64,000 bases of DNA from Astropecten irregularis (GCA_963971285.1 OZ020244.1:32116001-32180000), one strand, 5' to 3'; counted from the stretch's first letter, positions 1-11,497 are shown. Translations and numbers: made by a program. The notes: a model not told the origin generated them from the letters alone.

Positions 1-3000
1 ACAAAATCGGGCGACGTTAAGAGTGACAGACGGCTCAGTGAACAGGTTGAAACAAAAACAATTCAGGACTATGATCTCGGCCCAGCGTCTGTAGATGAAC
101 ACCAAGATTCAGAGAAGTCATCCGAGCACAGTGCATCATGTGATGATAAACAACCAAACAGCATTCACAAAGAGTCGTCTGCAGAGACCGATGCTTCTGC
201 CACTCGTCCAACCGAAGGCAGCAGCTTGAAATACGCTCAGACAGATTTCTGGATCAACATCCCATCTTTCCAGGACAGAATCAACAGACTCAAAGCCCCG
301 TTCTGGAAGACAAGTGCTCCCAGTTCTGCATCTGTAGCAGACACCAAGACTTCCCAAGGAGAGCCTGCAAGCACTGATCAATTCAGCAGTTCAGGCCGGA
401 GAGCTCTGTGGCACGACGTCCAGCACAGGCATATAAAATCCCCAGACGCAGATTCTTTGAAGCCTGAAAGCTACAACGTCACTGCCGATTCTGAGCCTCT
501 CACTGATCCACAGTCACAAGAGGTTAAAAATGAAACCATAGTACCTTCCCACAAGAATGGCATCATTAATATCCCAAACGCTGACGTCAAGGAGTCAACT
601 GCCACACAGCGTGTCATCCAATCTCTCCCCAGTCTCAAGACAGCTGAAGAGGGCATGGTAAAAGTCACAGAGGCCAAATCCATGAAAGTACCCGACGACT
701 TTGACGCATTTGACTTGAAGGCTAGCCCCATCTTGTCCATGAACATGGCACTGCTGGATGAATCCAGAGGGAGGACAGGCGAGATTGCCAGGCAGGTATC
801 CCCAGTCAAGGAGACGGTGAAAGAGGCCAAGATGAGGAAAGAAAAGGTCTTGGAAGAAGAAGCGACCGTCAAGAAACCAAGGAAACAGATGAGACCTGTA
901 AGATTTAGACGTGTCTTGAAATTGATTTTGACAGTTAGCTTAAGATAACCCTTTTAGAACATAAACTTAGCATGGTGGTTTTATTGATAATCTGCCCTCA
1001 GCCCTGACACACAGAAAGACTCGAGTCACCCCTACAAGCAAAATTCCAAGGAAAAGTAGCTTTCTGTGCTGCATACAATTGCCAGAAATATCCTAAGGTA
1101 AACTTGCCCCAAGTGCAGAGCTCTAGAACCTCAAACTCTTCCAGCTCCTCATATTAATCACATTTAAGGCGTCATGTCACATTTTGTAAATTTAAACAAC
1201 TTATATGAAAGACACATGCTGTCACCCATCTAGTTCTTTCAGATCTCTTATATGAAGCACAGTGGGAGATTTTGGAGAACTGGTCTTCTAGTCAACAGCA
1301 CGCATGCACTCGCAAAACAACGTGTGCATGCAATTGTGTGCGCGTGCGCTGTTAACTTGAAGACCAGTTTTCCAAAGTCTTCCATTGACCTACCCGGTAA
1401 GCTATGCCGAGTTTTCTGTTCCATTGGTTCACATAAAAGTTATTCCACTTTTGTGATTTTCTTTTCTTCTGATACATAGGTGATATCCAAAAGTTGCATT
1501 GATGATCGGACAAAGAACCTAGCTATTGGAATTTGCAATGCCACCAGTAACTCCATGAGGCTGCTCAAGCTAGAGAGACTAGCCGCTCACTTGATGCAGT
1601 ATCCAGAGTCAAGAGACGTGGCCGTGAAGGTAAGTTGCAAGCTGGTTGTGTAGTTGTGTAGCTTTTATGCTCTAAAGCCCTTGTGTGTTCATGTGAAGGA
1701 GCCTTCCTTTAAGCCCAACATTGTGCACTCACCCAACAGCATGTTCCTTGGACTTGGGGCAGAGGCTGGCCCCAGATAAAGTCACAGTGTCTGAGTCTTG
1801 CAAATCTTACGCCTTCAAAGTCCAACAGTTTAGTTAGTTGAGCCAATTGGCTAAAATCAGTCTTTGTAACACGTTTGCACTGAATAGCCAGGGTTTGCAA
1901 AATAACACAACTACAGCACTGTCATTTGCAATTTGTAGATGAAATGGTTGCACAAAAAATGACAGTAGGGCATCCCACAATATACCCTAGAAGACCTACT
2001 GTAGGTAGACCTCAGGTATGAGCCCAGCTGAAGGCATTCCGTGTTTGTGCCTTGACTCCAGGTGCTGATTTCATAAAACATACGACGCGTCGCAGAGTTA
2101 AGACGCATCCTTTCTCTATGGACTCACCACATAGATGCGACGCGTCGCAGAGTTAAGACGCATCCTTTCTCTATGGACTCACTACATAGATGCGACGCGT
2201 CGCAGAGCTTTATGAAATCGGCCCCAGGTGTGCATATCGCTGCCTCTCATCCTTTTGCTCAAATCTGCTCCATAGACCAGAGTACAGCAGTATTTAACCC
2301 AAGTGTTTGATGTCTCACGATGTTGACTGAATGTTAGCAACGTTTTGGCTGCAGACTGCTAGTCTTTCTAGTCTTCATCAAGTTGAAGAAGACACATGCG
2401 TGGTCCTTTTCCGCTGCACTGGGGAACTTAAGCCAGCAACTCACCATGTTTTCATTTTGTGAATATCTCTGTCTTTTACAAAGAAATGCAAACATGATTT
2501 CTTCAGTACATTTCTTCGGTAGTACATTCTAGCATAGATCTCGTCACATTGTGCAGCTAATGGGAGACTTTGGAGAATCGGTCCTCAAGTCAATAGCGCA
2601 CGTACGCGCAAAACAGCGCGCGCATGCTCACAATTTTGCAAGCTTTGCGCGTGCGCTGTTGAGTTGAAGACCTGTTCTCCAAAGTCTCTCATTGGGCTAA
2701 ATCTGCTAAGCTATTTTCATTGTGAAATAGGCCTAAATGGTCAGAATTAATATGAATACAATATTAGAGTGAAGTGAAAAGTGGGTAGGACTTAAATATT
2801 GAGCCCTGTTAAGCAGTCACCATTATTGGTCTGTCGCATTTTAAGGACCTAATAGTGCACTATCAGAATTGGTGGGTAGAGTCAAGTAGAGGCTTCTGCT
2901 CTAAAACTCAATTGTTTGTTTGTTTATTTGTTTTTACACAAAGGAGAAGCTGATCCCAGCCTTGCTGAAGATCCAGACGTCTTGGGACAGGGTCTTGACT

Positions 3001-6000
3001 GAGCAGGTCAATGAGACACTAGCCCTCTTGGGCTATGCTGCACCAGTCAAGGGGCGGGGACTCAGGATCTTGTCCATTGATGGAGGAGGCACAAGGTTAG
3101 TTTTCAAATGTCTTCACTTCTAATTTTTGTTTTCCTTGTTAGTTTTTAACCTGCGGAGAGAGAGTGCCTGACATCAAATTGTTGGGAAATTTTTTAATAT
3201 ATTTAAATGTGATTCATGAGTTTGAGATCTGGGGCCAATTTCATAGAGCTGCTTTGCACACAAAAATTGCTAAGCACAGAAATTGTCCAATAAAACAAAC
3301 CACCATTGAAAATTGGATTTGATATTTGTGGTCAGCGAACAACAGCCAAAGAACAATTGCAGGTGATACACAACACATGGAAATTTGGTTGCTAATCCTG
3401 TTTTTATTATAAAGACAGAAATGTCATGCTTAGCGAATTTTTGTGCTAAGCAGCTCTGTAAAATTGGCCCCAGATTTTAAAATCTGTATTCTGAAGGAAA
3501 ATATATTAAAGGAGGAATGGCAGGTGTAATAAGCCTACATACTTAGATGCTTGTTGGCCCATATAGTTCAAACATTTCTTATGATTTATTATTCCCAAAT
3601 GGAGATATTTTAAATAATTTGTTTTGTATTCCGCAGACACATTATTGAGGGTGTTATTTTTTTTACAATTACAACACAATTAACTAAAAATGAATCAACT
3701 CATTTTATCATCATAAGGATTAAGGCATTGTTGTGTGGAAAAAGGTCAGGAATTCAGGAGACTTGCCGAAGACTTGTCTTTTTAAAGGTAGTATCATACT
3801 TTGGTAAGAAATCAAAACAGAAATGTTCACAGATTTACGTTTAACTTACAGGGTATGAAGATGGTGGTGGTAGAAACATACCGTTAAAATGTTTCCGCCT
3901 GAAATGGTGTACCGGTATTTATCTAGAAATTAGTAAAACAACGACCGAAAAATCTTTTTGATCTTTTAAAGGATCAAAAATAAACTAGAGAAAATACTTA
4001 CGAAATACTGTTGCTGTTTTTAACTGTTTTCTCAAAAAGTGGGCACCGTATGGAACTGAAATTTTCACAGATGACTGTCACTGTATCTGTCTTGATATGA
4101 ATCTGTATTTCTTGGATAAAAACAAAAGTATGATATTGCCTTTAATTGACTTAAATTCCCTTTTTTTTTTTTTTTAATATTGCCCAACACAAGGCCCGAA
4201 AGGGCCAGTCAAAGGTGAGGACTAAAGGAAAGGAGAGAGAAAAAACAGAGCAATCAGGAAGATCTGTTTGCAAGAAAACTATTAACAGTGGTGTTATGTT
4301 CACTGTTTTATAGTTTGTCTTTGTTAAGCTTTGTCTGGGGTGCGCTTTATATGTATGGGTTATTATCATTATTGCTATTAACTGATGATTTTCCTTTTCT
4401 TTATTCACAGGGGCGTCATGGCCATTGAGACACTGCGTGAGATTGAACGCCGAACCAACAAACCGTGCTGGGCTTTCTCCTGGCCTTCGACAATGCCTCA
4501 CTGGACGAGTGCGAAGAGCTGTACATGGAGCTTAGCCAGGAAGTCTTCAAGAGGAACACTTTCTTGGGCACCAGCAAGTTGGTCCTGAGCCATGCATTCT
4601 ACGACACGGAGGGATGGATCAAGATACTCAAGTAAGGAGCATTGGAACAAAAACTGAGTCCTTGATAATTTTGCTGTTAACGCTCAAACCAGTGTTCTCT
4701 TATCAATTTGCTTTGTCGTTGACATGAAACTGAAGGACTCTGTTGAATGACAATTAAGCCAGGATTATTGACAAGCAATAATAATCATGAATTATGTCTT
4801 GCTGATCCACCTCTGAATCCAATGGCGGGCCGTTTCATTGGCATTTCGGTAGGTCTTCGTCCTGAGTAATGATGAAGATGTGAGAATTTTGGTTTCTCTT
4901 TCTTCAGGTCCCATTCTCTGGGGGATATTCCGATGATATCAACAGCGAGGCAGGCATCTTGTCCAAAGGTGAGTGACCCACCCAGCAACCACCTGTAGAG
5001 AGCTGGCAGACCAGAGATATTTGCTAAGCAGGTTTCGCTAAGCTGACACAAAGTACCAACCAGAGTTTGGTGCAATGTAGGTTGCTTGTAATTCGCTCTG
5101 AAAGAGCCTGAGTATTATTAAATGGGAAGTATGCTCTTGCAATCTACAACAAGATACTGCTGCAAGTCCATAAATGCGTCAGTGATGCTTGGCGGTTCAA
5201 TGTGGCCAGCCTGACAGCCAACCTCCTTGCAACGTACTATCAATCGTAGGACCTATGATGCATTGCAGGCCAACTTAGAAGTCGTAGGATACGATGGGTT
5301 ATCCTTCATATCTCGAGCTACGATCGATCATAGTGCCTCGTGAAGTCGACCCCAGTATTGTTAATGTTATTAATAAAATGCTGAATATTTGTAGTCGTAA
5401 GAACCAAAATAATTTCTAATTGTCACCTGGTGGTATTTTGGTTTTGGTTTGTTTTGGTCCCCACAGGTTGCGGCAGTTGCCACTTTGATGAACGTCGGGT
5501 ACATCAAGGATTTCCTATTCCGCAACTACAATCTCCCGCCTGGTTCCCAGTCTCACTACAGAGGTTCCTGCAAGTATGACTTGTGGCAGGCCGCACGAGC
5601 CTCCTCGGCGGCACCCGGCTACTTCGAGGAGTGCAAGTTGGATGAGAACATCTTTCAGGTTAGATAATCATACTAAGAAAATCTTCTGGAAGCTCACTTA
5701 GAGCAAACTCTTGATTCAGGCGGTTTTGATTGATTGATTAATTCAGTAGTATGTTTCACTGACATTTGGACTCATTTCAGTTGTGTGTTTCAAACCCATC
5801 ACACGATTAAATAAGGTAGCTTTGCGTTGACTCCATGTACAGAACCTCTTAAAGTGTGTGCTTCTGAAAAGAACCAATGGTTGAACTCTCAACGTTCCCA
5901 ACAGTGTGCTCTGTTTGTCTTCAGGAGGGTGACCAGTCATGTTTGGAGTTATAAAAGGGGTTTCAAAACCTGACTTTCCTCAAAGGTTGCCGTGATTCCA

Positions 6001-8155
6001 ACATCATCCCGAAAGTCCTAATCATCACACTGCTTCAATGTGTTGATTGATGTTGCGTCTCTGTTGTAATGTGGTAGATTATTCCAGAGTTTGGCTCAGT
6101 TGACAGAATGCACTGAATAAAACAAAACCTGGGAATTCACCCACCTGACCCCAGCTAGCTCGGTGGCCTAGCGGAATGGCATCTGCACTAGTAAGCAGGA
6201 GGTCGTGGGTTCGAAGCCCACCCGAGCTAGCACATGATTCTTTCATGTGCACTCAACAAGCACTGAGTATGCAGTGCTCGCTGATGAAGGGCAAGCCTAA
6301 TTTGCAAAAACTGGGGTGGCTAGCATTGTGCTTGGTATGATAAAGTAAGGCATTATAATGTCAATTGGGGAAAAATGGATCTAAAAATGTTTAGATTGAT
6401 AATGTGGTAAGTTTCTGTGAAATGAGATTTGAAGATATCAATTCAGGCTTTGCACACGAATGCACAAACGCAAATCTATGATCCCAAGCACATTACAAAG
6501 TAATGGGAGACTTTTGAGAACCGTTCTTCAAGTCAACAGCGCACTTGCACGCAATTGTGAGCATGCGCGCTGTTGCGCGTGCGCTGTTGAACTTGAAGAC
6601 CGGTTCTCAAAAGTCTCCCATTGACTTTAATAAGCATAGATCAAATGTATTCAACCTTTGTCATTCATTTTGGTTGCATGATTCACTCAGGATGGCGGAG
6701 TGCTGACCAATAACCCTTGCGCTCTGGCTATTCACGAGTGCCGTTCGCTCTGGCCCGACACCCCAATCCAGTGTGTGCTGTCGGTGGGCTGTGGCCGCTA
6801 CGACCCAGAGGACAGTCTGCAACCGGAGTACAGCAGTCTCAGAAAGAAGCTGACCAACATCATGATCAGTGCCACGGATACGGAGTGTGAGTCGAGTCCT
6901 TTCCCTTCACTTCCTTCCCCTTTGCTCTTCATTTTCCTCCTCGCTCCAATCCTGTGTTCTTTCCAATACAAGGATGCGATATTTCAGGAAAAATTCTGAT
7001 TTCAGGTTTTCTAGCCTCACTTTGCCAGTACAAAAGTACAAAAAATGTATCATTTTCATTTTTTGGGGGTTATGTTTTCAGTACATTCACAGTCCTGCTG
7101 ATACAAGTGTCCAAAAAGGCACAGATTTTTACTGATATGGGTCCAAACAAGTACAGATTTTTGCAGTTTTCCAGGTTTGGGGAGGATTTGTGATGGTATC
7201 TCACCCACAATCCTCTTTTGAGTTTATAATGACAATACAAGTAGTAAACTGGTCATCAGCCTAACAATGACCTGAAATAAATGCTTGGAGTAAGGCGGGC
7301 CTGACACGTTACGATCCTAGCAGGATCTGTCTTTAGTCTTTGAGAAAGATCATACTAGGATCGGAACGCGTCAGGCCCTCCTAACTCCAAGAGTTAGACG
7401 AAGAGAGACGAAGTTGCATTGAATGGTTAGACAATGAAACGTGGAATCACCATCTTGGGGTATGCAGCCATCGAACCGACAGTTTCAATCTAGTGTGGAT
7501 GTTGACACAAGTAATAAACTGCTGCAAACTGCTCATCAGCCAAACAGTAACCTGTAATTTAGAAAATGCTTGGAGTTAGGAGGGCCTTATGCGTTTCGAT
7601 CCCAGCAGGATCTTTCTCAAAGGCCAAATGGTGTGGATGTTGATTCCTTTTATTTGTTTTACCATTGTCGGACTTAAAGAATTGAATAGCAAGGGGGTTT
7701 TGCAAAGAGGGGTTAGGATTGTTAAACTAGTAGAGTGAAGTTTTTATCAGTCCAGGGGTTTGTTGTTCATGTCCTGGTTTTGTCAAATTTGCATTGAATT
7801 GTCAAAGTGTCCACCATTTGGCACCATATGCAACTCAAGTAGAGATGCCTCCTCTATTACTTTGGTGTGTGATTCCACTTTGTGTCTGCATCTCCCACAC
7901 ACAGCCGTCCACACGGTCCTTCAGGATCTCCTCCCGTCCGGCACGTACTTCCGCTTCAATCCGAGCATCTCGGAGGACTTCCTCTTGGACGAGAACCGAC
8001 CGGAGAAGATCCTGCAGATGCAGCAGGAGGCCCAGGACTACCTGGAGCTGAACGAGCTCAAGCTGATTCAGGCCAGCGGGGTCTTGGCCAGGGAGAAGAC
8101 CGTCGCCCACAAGGCGCTGGACTGGCTGCGCTTACAGCGACAGCTGCGGAGTTGA
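1..8155 (+). CDS. PNPLA8: Calcium-independent phospholipase A2-gamma (patatin-like phospholipase 8), 3' exons; catalytic motif missing
   Basis: Patatin-like phospholipase that in other animals hydrolyses phospholipid acyl chains in mitochondria, peroxisomes and ER. Exons read from splice sites: 1-897 (open from the window edge, so the start lies upstream), 1480-1629, 2944-3095, 4411-4631, 4908-4968, 5467-5658, 6691-6886, 7905-8155 (stop TGA). All junctions keep phase. The first 299 residues are a polar, poorly conserved N-terminal region. The oxyanion-hole loop SIDGGGTRG spans the 3095/4411 junction. SHAFYDTEGW lies in exon 4411-4631. FRNYN, ASSAAPGYF and the catalytic-Asp motif DGG (6691) follow, then SATDTE and GTYFRFNP. 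Odd: in exon 4411-4631 the residues NKP (ending 4465) run directly into the segment starting VLGFLLAFDNASLDECEEL (4465 on, other frame). The roughly 15 codons that should lie between them include the nucleophile motif GVSTG. Read literally, the frame meets a stop at 4588. Pseudogene, allele or assembly error are all possible; family identity is secure. Confidence 0.93.
1261..1387. mobile_element. Foldback MITE family A, copy 1
   Basis: A hairpin-forming element with terminal inverted repeats of about 45 bp, outer end AGTGGGAGATTTTGGAGAAC. It has a GC-rich alternating centre containing GCGCGTGCGC. It lies in the PNPLA8 intron 898-1479. Five further copies are in the window; no coding capacity. 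Confidence 0.85.
2065..2225. repeat. Foldback element with internal tandem duplication
   Basis: Ends are GATTTCATAAA and TTTATGAAATCGGCCCC. Between them a unit of about 66 bp containing GACGCGTCGCAGAGTTAAGA is repeated in tandem. The terminal signature (ATTTCATA.../GGCCCC) is shared with several other repeats in the window. Confidence 0.7.
2339..2382 (-). ncRNA. Decayed hammerhead-ribozyme-like motif, copy 1
   Basis: The minus strand reads CUUGAUGA (2375-2382), a hairpin, GCC, AAAAC, GUU (2339-2346). It matches the arrangement of the clearer copies, but core positions are mutated (CUUGAUGA for CUGAUGA; AAAA for GAAA). Probably inactive. Confidence 0.4.
2559..2694. mobile_element. Foldback MITE family A, copy 2
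   Basis: Starts AATGGGAGACTTTGGAGAAT and ends in the inverted form CAAAGTCTCTCATT. The centre is GCGCGCGCATGC-like. It lies in the PNPLA8 intron 1630-2943. Confidence 0.85.
3231..3471. mobile_element. Foldback repeat family B (GGGGCCAATTTCATAGAGC ends), copy 1
   Basis: Terminal inverted repeats GGGGCCAATTTCATAGAGC and (G)CTCTGTAAAATTGGCCCC, with internal TGCTAAGCACA-type motifs. Non-coding, in a PNPLA8 intron. Confidence 0.8.
3782..4145 (+). mobile_element. TTAA-flanked MITE family C, copy 1
   Basis: Begins TTAAAGGTAGTATCATACTT and ends GTATGATATTGCCTTTAA. The inverted termini are of about 20 bp and both carry TTAA, the target duplication of piggyBac-type transposons. About 360 bp with no ORF. 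In a PNPLA8 intron. Confidence 0.85.
4460..4470 (+). other. Junction lacking the GXSXG codons of PNPLA8
   Basis: The codon CCG (Pro, 4463-4465) and the codon GTG (Val, 4465-4467) of the downstream conserved frame share one base. The gap relative to the family is therefore 3n+1 nt, for example 43 or 46. No intron can hide the missing codons because the two conserved segments are contiguous. Confidence 0.8.
5230..5353. repeat. Foldback repeat family D, copy 1
   Basis: Inverted segments around TCGTAGGACCTATGATGCAT and GAAGTCGACCCC. Related copies are at 24200-24336 and 60037-60180. Lies in a PNPLA8 intron. Confidence 0.6.
6157..6310 (+). mobile_element. tRNA-derived SINE (Thr-like head)
   Basis: Positions 6157-6229 fold as a tRNA: a perfect 7-bp acceptor stem (AGCTCGG/CCGAGCT), D arm GCC...GGC with a GG pair in the loop, T arm GTGGG-TTCGAAG-CCCAC. 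The anticodon region CTAGTAA (6188-6194) would give anticodon AGT (Thr), but an extra A makes the loop 8 nt. The following 80 bp (GCAGTGCTCGCTGATGAAGG, then GCAAGCCTAATTTGCA) recurs near 28690-28765. This fits a SINE rather than a working tRNA. In a PNPLA8 intron. Confidence 0.7.
6502..6623. mobile_element. Foldback MITE family A, copy 3
   Basis: Starts AATGGGAGACTTTTGAGAAC and ends in the exact inverted form; arms are about 50 bp, the centre is GC-rich. In the PNPLA8 intron 5659-6690. Confidence 0.85.
7243..7390. repeat. Repeat family E (GATCCTAGCAGGATC), foldback copy
   Basis: Contains CGATCCTAGCAGGATC, then an inverted arm GATCGGAACGCGTCAGGCCC. The family also contains the phrase CTGCTCATCAGCC. 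Other copies: 7509-7630, 17536-17600, 37784-37905, 44055-44182, 47893-47950. Confidence 0.65.
7509..7630 (+). repeat. Repeat family E, copy 2
   Basis: Reads AGTAATAAACTGCTGCAAAC, then GGAGTTAGGAGGGCC and CGATCCCAGCAGGATC. Same orientation as 44055-44182. Confidence 0.65.
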
Positions 8156-8673
8156 TATCCCTCGCCTTCACACTACCCTTCCACAATTCTACAGAAATGC
8201 TGCATTCTTCCCAGAATGGTGGAACAGTGTACTATCCACATAACTTTCTGGACGAACATAATTTCAAATCAATGACTTGTCAGGAATTGAACAATGAGCT
8301 GTTTTGATCAAAATAATATCAATAGAAAGGAATGGGTTATTCATTGCGTTAGATACAGATAAGAAAAAAAGGTGATCAAAGTCAGGCAATGTCATGTCCA
8401 GCAAGGACCTGTGCTAAGATAAACACACGCAATAGATCTGGCAAGTAATGTCTCACAGCAAATAGAATTAGGCATGTTAGGTGATTGTTTATAATATTGG
8501 CGTGCAATATCTTATTTGAAAGCTAAGAAACTTCGGCGAAATCTGACTCGGAATCAGCCCTGAATGTGATGACAGATGTATCATGAAATTAACCTGAAGG
8601 TAGAGGTGCTTGTCTATGATATTTAAATTCACCCTCCATCTTTATCGGAGGCAGGTGGAGGAGACAGATGGAT

Positions 8674-8803
8674 AGTGGGAGACTTTGGAGAACCGGTCTT
8701 CAAGTCAACAGCGCACGCGTACACACGCGCATGCTCACAATTGTGCAAGCATGGTTTGCGCGTGTGCTGTTGACTCAAGACCGATTCTCCAAAGTCTCCC
8801 GTT
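8674..8803. mobile_element. Foldback MITE family A, copy 4
   Basis: Starts AGTGGGAGACTTTGGAGAAC and ends in the inverted form CTCCAAAGTCTCCCGTTG. The GC-rich centre includes CACACGCGCATGC. Confidence 0.85.
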
Positions 8804-9589
8804 GATCAACAGGATCACCGTGGCTTCGTCTTTGAAGACGTGACCTCTCTGATGACTTACTCATCAGTTGGACAAGTTTCTGGGCTGAAGCTAGGAGTGG
8901 ATACATACAGTGCTGCATTGGAAAACTCATTAAGGGGGGAGAAGTTAAAAGTGAGGAGCTTGAACTCCACCAGGGCACCGCTACTTAATATGCTGCAAGT
9001 CCCAGTCACTACATTGACTTCAAGCAAAGAATAGAAACTGACAATATGTCCCCCAAAAAATACCCATCTTGAAAATGTTACTTTTTTTAACTTGCAATCT
9101 GCAATACATGCACATTTAAACTCAAAGTTTTGTTTGCTCATAGTTTTTTATACTTTCATACAGCTGCATTTTAAAGAAAACTACACCATAAAAGAAACTT
9201 GACTTTTGGATGCCGTCTTTTTAAGTCAAACAAATCAAAATCCTGTATAAGAAATTTTACAAATTCAGTTTGCCCCATATCTTTTTAAGCATTTCAGACT
9301 ACAAGATTGTAGTACAATATATGTGGAAATATTTTGACATTTTGGGCAGAACGTAATGTCTTGGGTAACCCATGACAGTAACAGAGTGCCGTCAGTGGCC
9401 CACTATTATTTAAAAGATATATATAGCTTGTAAATTTTTGGAGAAAGAGCAATGGAATGAAAAATGATATAAGAAAGTTTGCATGGTGAAGGTACATAAG
9501 GATGGAGATTTGCAGTATTTGCATGTATATTATATATGTAAAAATCCTCTTCTTATATGTATGGTTAAGAGAAGAATTGGTTTATGCTT

Positions 9590-9624
9590 GACGTTTCGAG
9601 CAGTATGCTATGTTCATCTTAAGG
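9590..9624 (-). ncRNA. Decayed hammerhead-ribozyme-like motif, copy 2
   Basis: The minus strand has CUCCUUAAGAUGAAC, a weak hairpin, GCUCGAAACGUC. The GAAACGUC side is intact but the CUGAUGA side is altered. Probably a relic. Confidence 0.3.
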
Positions 9625-10681
9625 AGAATGGATGAACAAAAATAGCAGACCTTGGTATATTTTTGAAATTGGACATTTTCAGGGCATGGTGAAAAAGACA
9701 ACAATGCATTAATTACGGCCTAATATTAGAAGATTTTTGACATTTTTCTGTGCCATGTACATGATGTGGATATTAAGCCATATCATGTACAGAAAGAATA
9801 ACGAGTATTATGATAATTGCATCATTGTTTTTATTGGCTGTTGTGACAGGATATTGTATTCAAGACTGACGGGTGTAACCCACTGCTGTTGGGTTTATTG
9901 TGGGGCTGGTTTTGTCAGCCAAGGTTATGATTCGTATCAAATCTGATGTTTTGCATGGTGAAAAGTCATAACGGAAAAAGGAAGTATATGCGGTAGCACC
10001 AAGTAATGGCCAATGGAAACATCTTTTCCATCATGATTCCTGCAAGCTTTCCCGTTTATGGGTGCTTGGATTGGTTTACAAGAACTTCATCACTTTTCGG
10101 AACAACTCTCTAAGTCTCTTTCACTTATCAAGCCAAGTTTGCATTTAAGTCTACAGATTGTAAAATGTATACAAAATCCCTTGAATTGTGCTACAGATTA
10201 TGTGATTGTGCATTCATTATAATACGACGCTCAGGATTAATTGATACAAATTCATTTTGATTAATTATCAGCATTATATAAGAAGAGAACAATACATTTG
10301 AATTATTGTACATGAATGTTATCAAGTTTCTATGTAAAATAAAATTTGATCAATCTAGGTATGAAAATAAACGGTCAGTGGAATTTATTAAGGCCCTATT
10401 AAAAAAAAAGGAATTAAACTCTCATTACTATGGAGTCGGCCATCCGACTTGTTGAGATCTTGAGATAAATTATCTCGGAATGACAACATCTTGACTTAAT
10501 TTATCACGGGATAACTTTTCATAAAGTTAACATTAATTGTTCCATTTTTTGGGAGTAGGTCCCCAGTGTCACCTCTTCCGAATTTCAACATGGCTCAATC
10601 ATGCGCTGCATTCACACTATGCAACAAAATGCCCATCAAGGTGTTCAAACCATTACTCTTGAAATTTTCAACATATACACG

Positions 10682-10965
10682 CAGAAAGATTTGAGGCTTT
10701 GCATGGTGCCAATATTGGTATGTGGATCAGTTTGTGGAAACATCATGTAAGAATCGTTCGTACTTTCGCATTTCTTATTTCGTTCCCACTTATCGTAAGG
10801 CCTCAACGTTTGGACTAGCCTCCTCTGGTCTCCTGATGATTACTAGAGCAGACTAGTCGAAACGTTGAGAAGTTACGATAAGTTCGAACGAAATGAGAAG
10901 TGCGGATCAAAGTACAAACGATTCTTACATGTTGTTTCTGCAAACTGATCCACATATACATTTAG
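10682..10965. mobile_element. Inverted pair of hammerhead-bearing repeat units (Penelope-like terminus)
   Basis: Two copies of one repeat face each other. The left unit reads TTTGCATGGTGCCAATATTG through ACTTATCGTAAGGCCTCAACG; the right unit repeats the same words in inverted form up to AAACTGATCCACATA. They meet at the hammerhead-like core. A single copy of the same unit is at 35699-35880. No ORF. Confidence 0.6.
10829..10870 (+). ncRNA. Hammerhead-ribozyme-like motif, copy 3
   Basis: CUGAUGA (10833-10839), UU, stem ACUAG/CUAGU (10842-10846 with 10853-10857), C, GAAAC (10859-10863), GUU, GAGA. The flank UCUC before CUGAUGA pairs with GAGA after GUU, giving stem I. Stem III is only AC/GU. 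All invariant CUGAUGA and GAAA positions are present; the base next to stem II is imperfect. Confidence 0.55.
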
Positions 10966-11497
10966 GTTAAACCCACCTTACAAATAGGGTTATTGGTTTG
11001 GTCAAGCACTTTACAAGGATCCATACCATGGAAGTGTGAAAAGATCAGCCAAGGCCAAGGCAGAGAAGAGGGCACACCCAACAGACCTGGGATCGGAGAG
11101 GAGGGAGTTGTCACCAGTGTTGGCCTTCTAGTAATAAACCACCCAGGCGTGACCATTGCTGGCCACTGTCTAGCACCCTGGCCTAAAGCACGGTGCATCC
11201 AGAGTGGATGTGTGTGCCTCATTGCTGTGTGTGCACAATGTGCTGGTCTTGAGATGTGACAACTCCGTTCCCAGGTAATACCCAGGAATAATTATTACAG
11301 TAGCAATGCCAACTTTTAGGGCGGTAGTAACGATTAACATGTGTGATAACAAGGTGATTCCCTAATGTAGATAACTTTTGAAGGTAATTGCAGGGTGAAT
11401 GTATAATTGGGATAGAGATCTGTTGTAACACCACAGATATGAGTTCTGGTGAGTTCCCTCCACAAGACTACTTTAAGCACCACTGACCACAGGCTCA
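10966..11497. other. Gene-free stretch
   Basis: Short ORFs on both strands show no recognisable domain. I see no repeat family here and no splice-linked coding. Confidence 0.4.

Larger units (their letters stand above)
8156..10380 (+). other. PNPLA8 3' flank, probable 3'UTR
   Basis: AT-rich, no credible ORF. Candidate polyadenylation signals AATAAA occur at 10338-10343 and 10366-10371. The stretch also holds a family A MITE (8674-8803) and a hammerhead-like remnant (9590-9624). A segment at 8310-8400 recurs at 25106-25190. How far the transcript extends cannot be read from the sequence. Confidence 0.4.

Noticed and set aside
1261-1387. Microsatellite or Z-DNA promoter element
   Set aside because: Six copies with the same inverted ends show it is a mobile foldback family.
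6157-6229. Functional tRNA-Thr (AGT) gene
   Set aside because: The fold is good, but the anticodon loop has an extra base and the flanking sequence is shared with another repeat, so a SINE head is likelier.
7760-7904. N-terminal extension of the last PNPLA8 exon (MLFMSWFCQIC...)
   Set aside because: It is intronic; the acceptor CACACAG|CC at 7905 restores the family reading.
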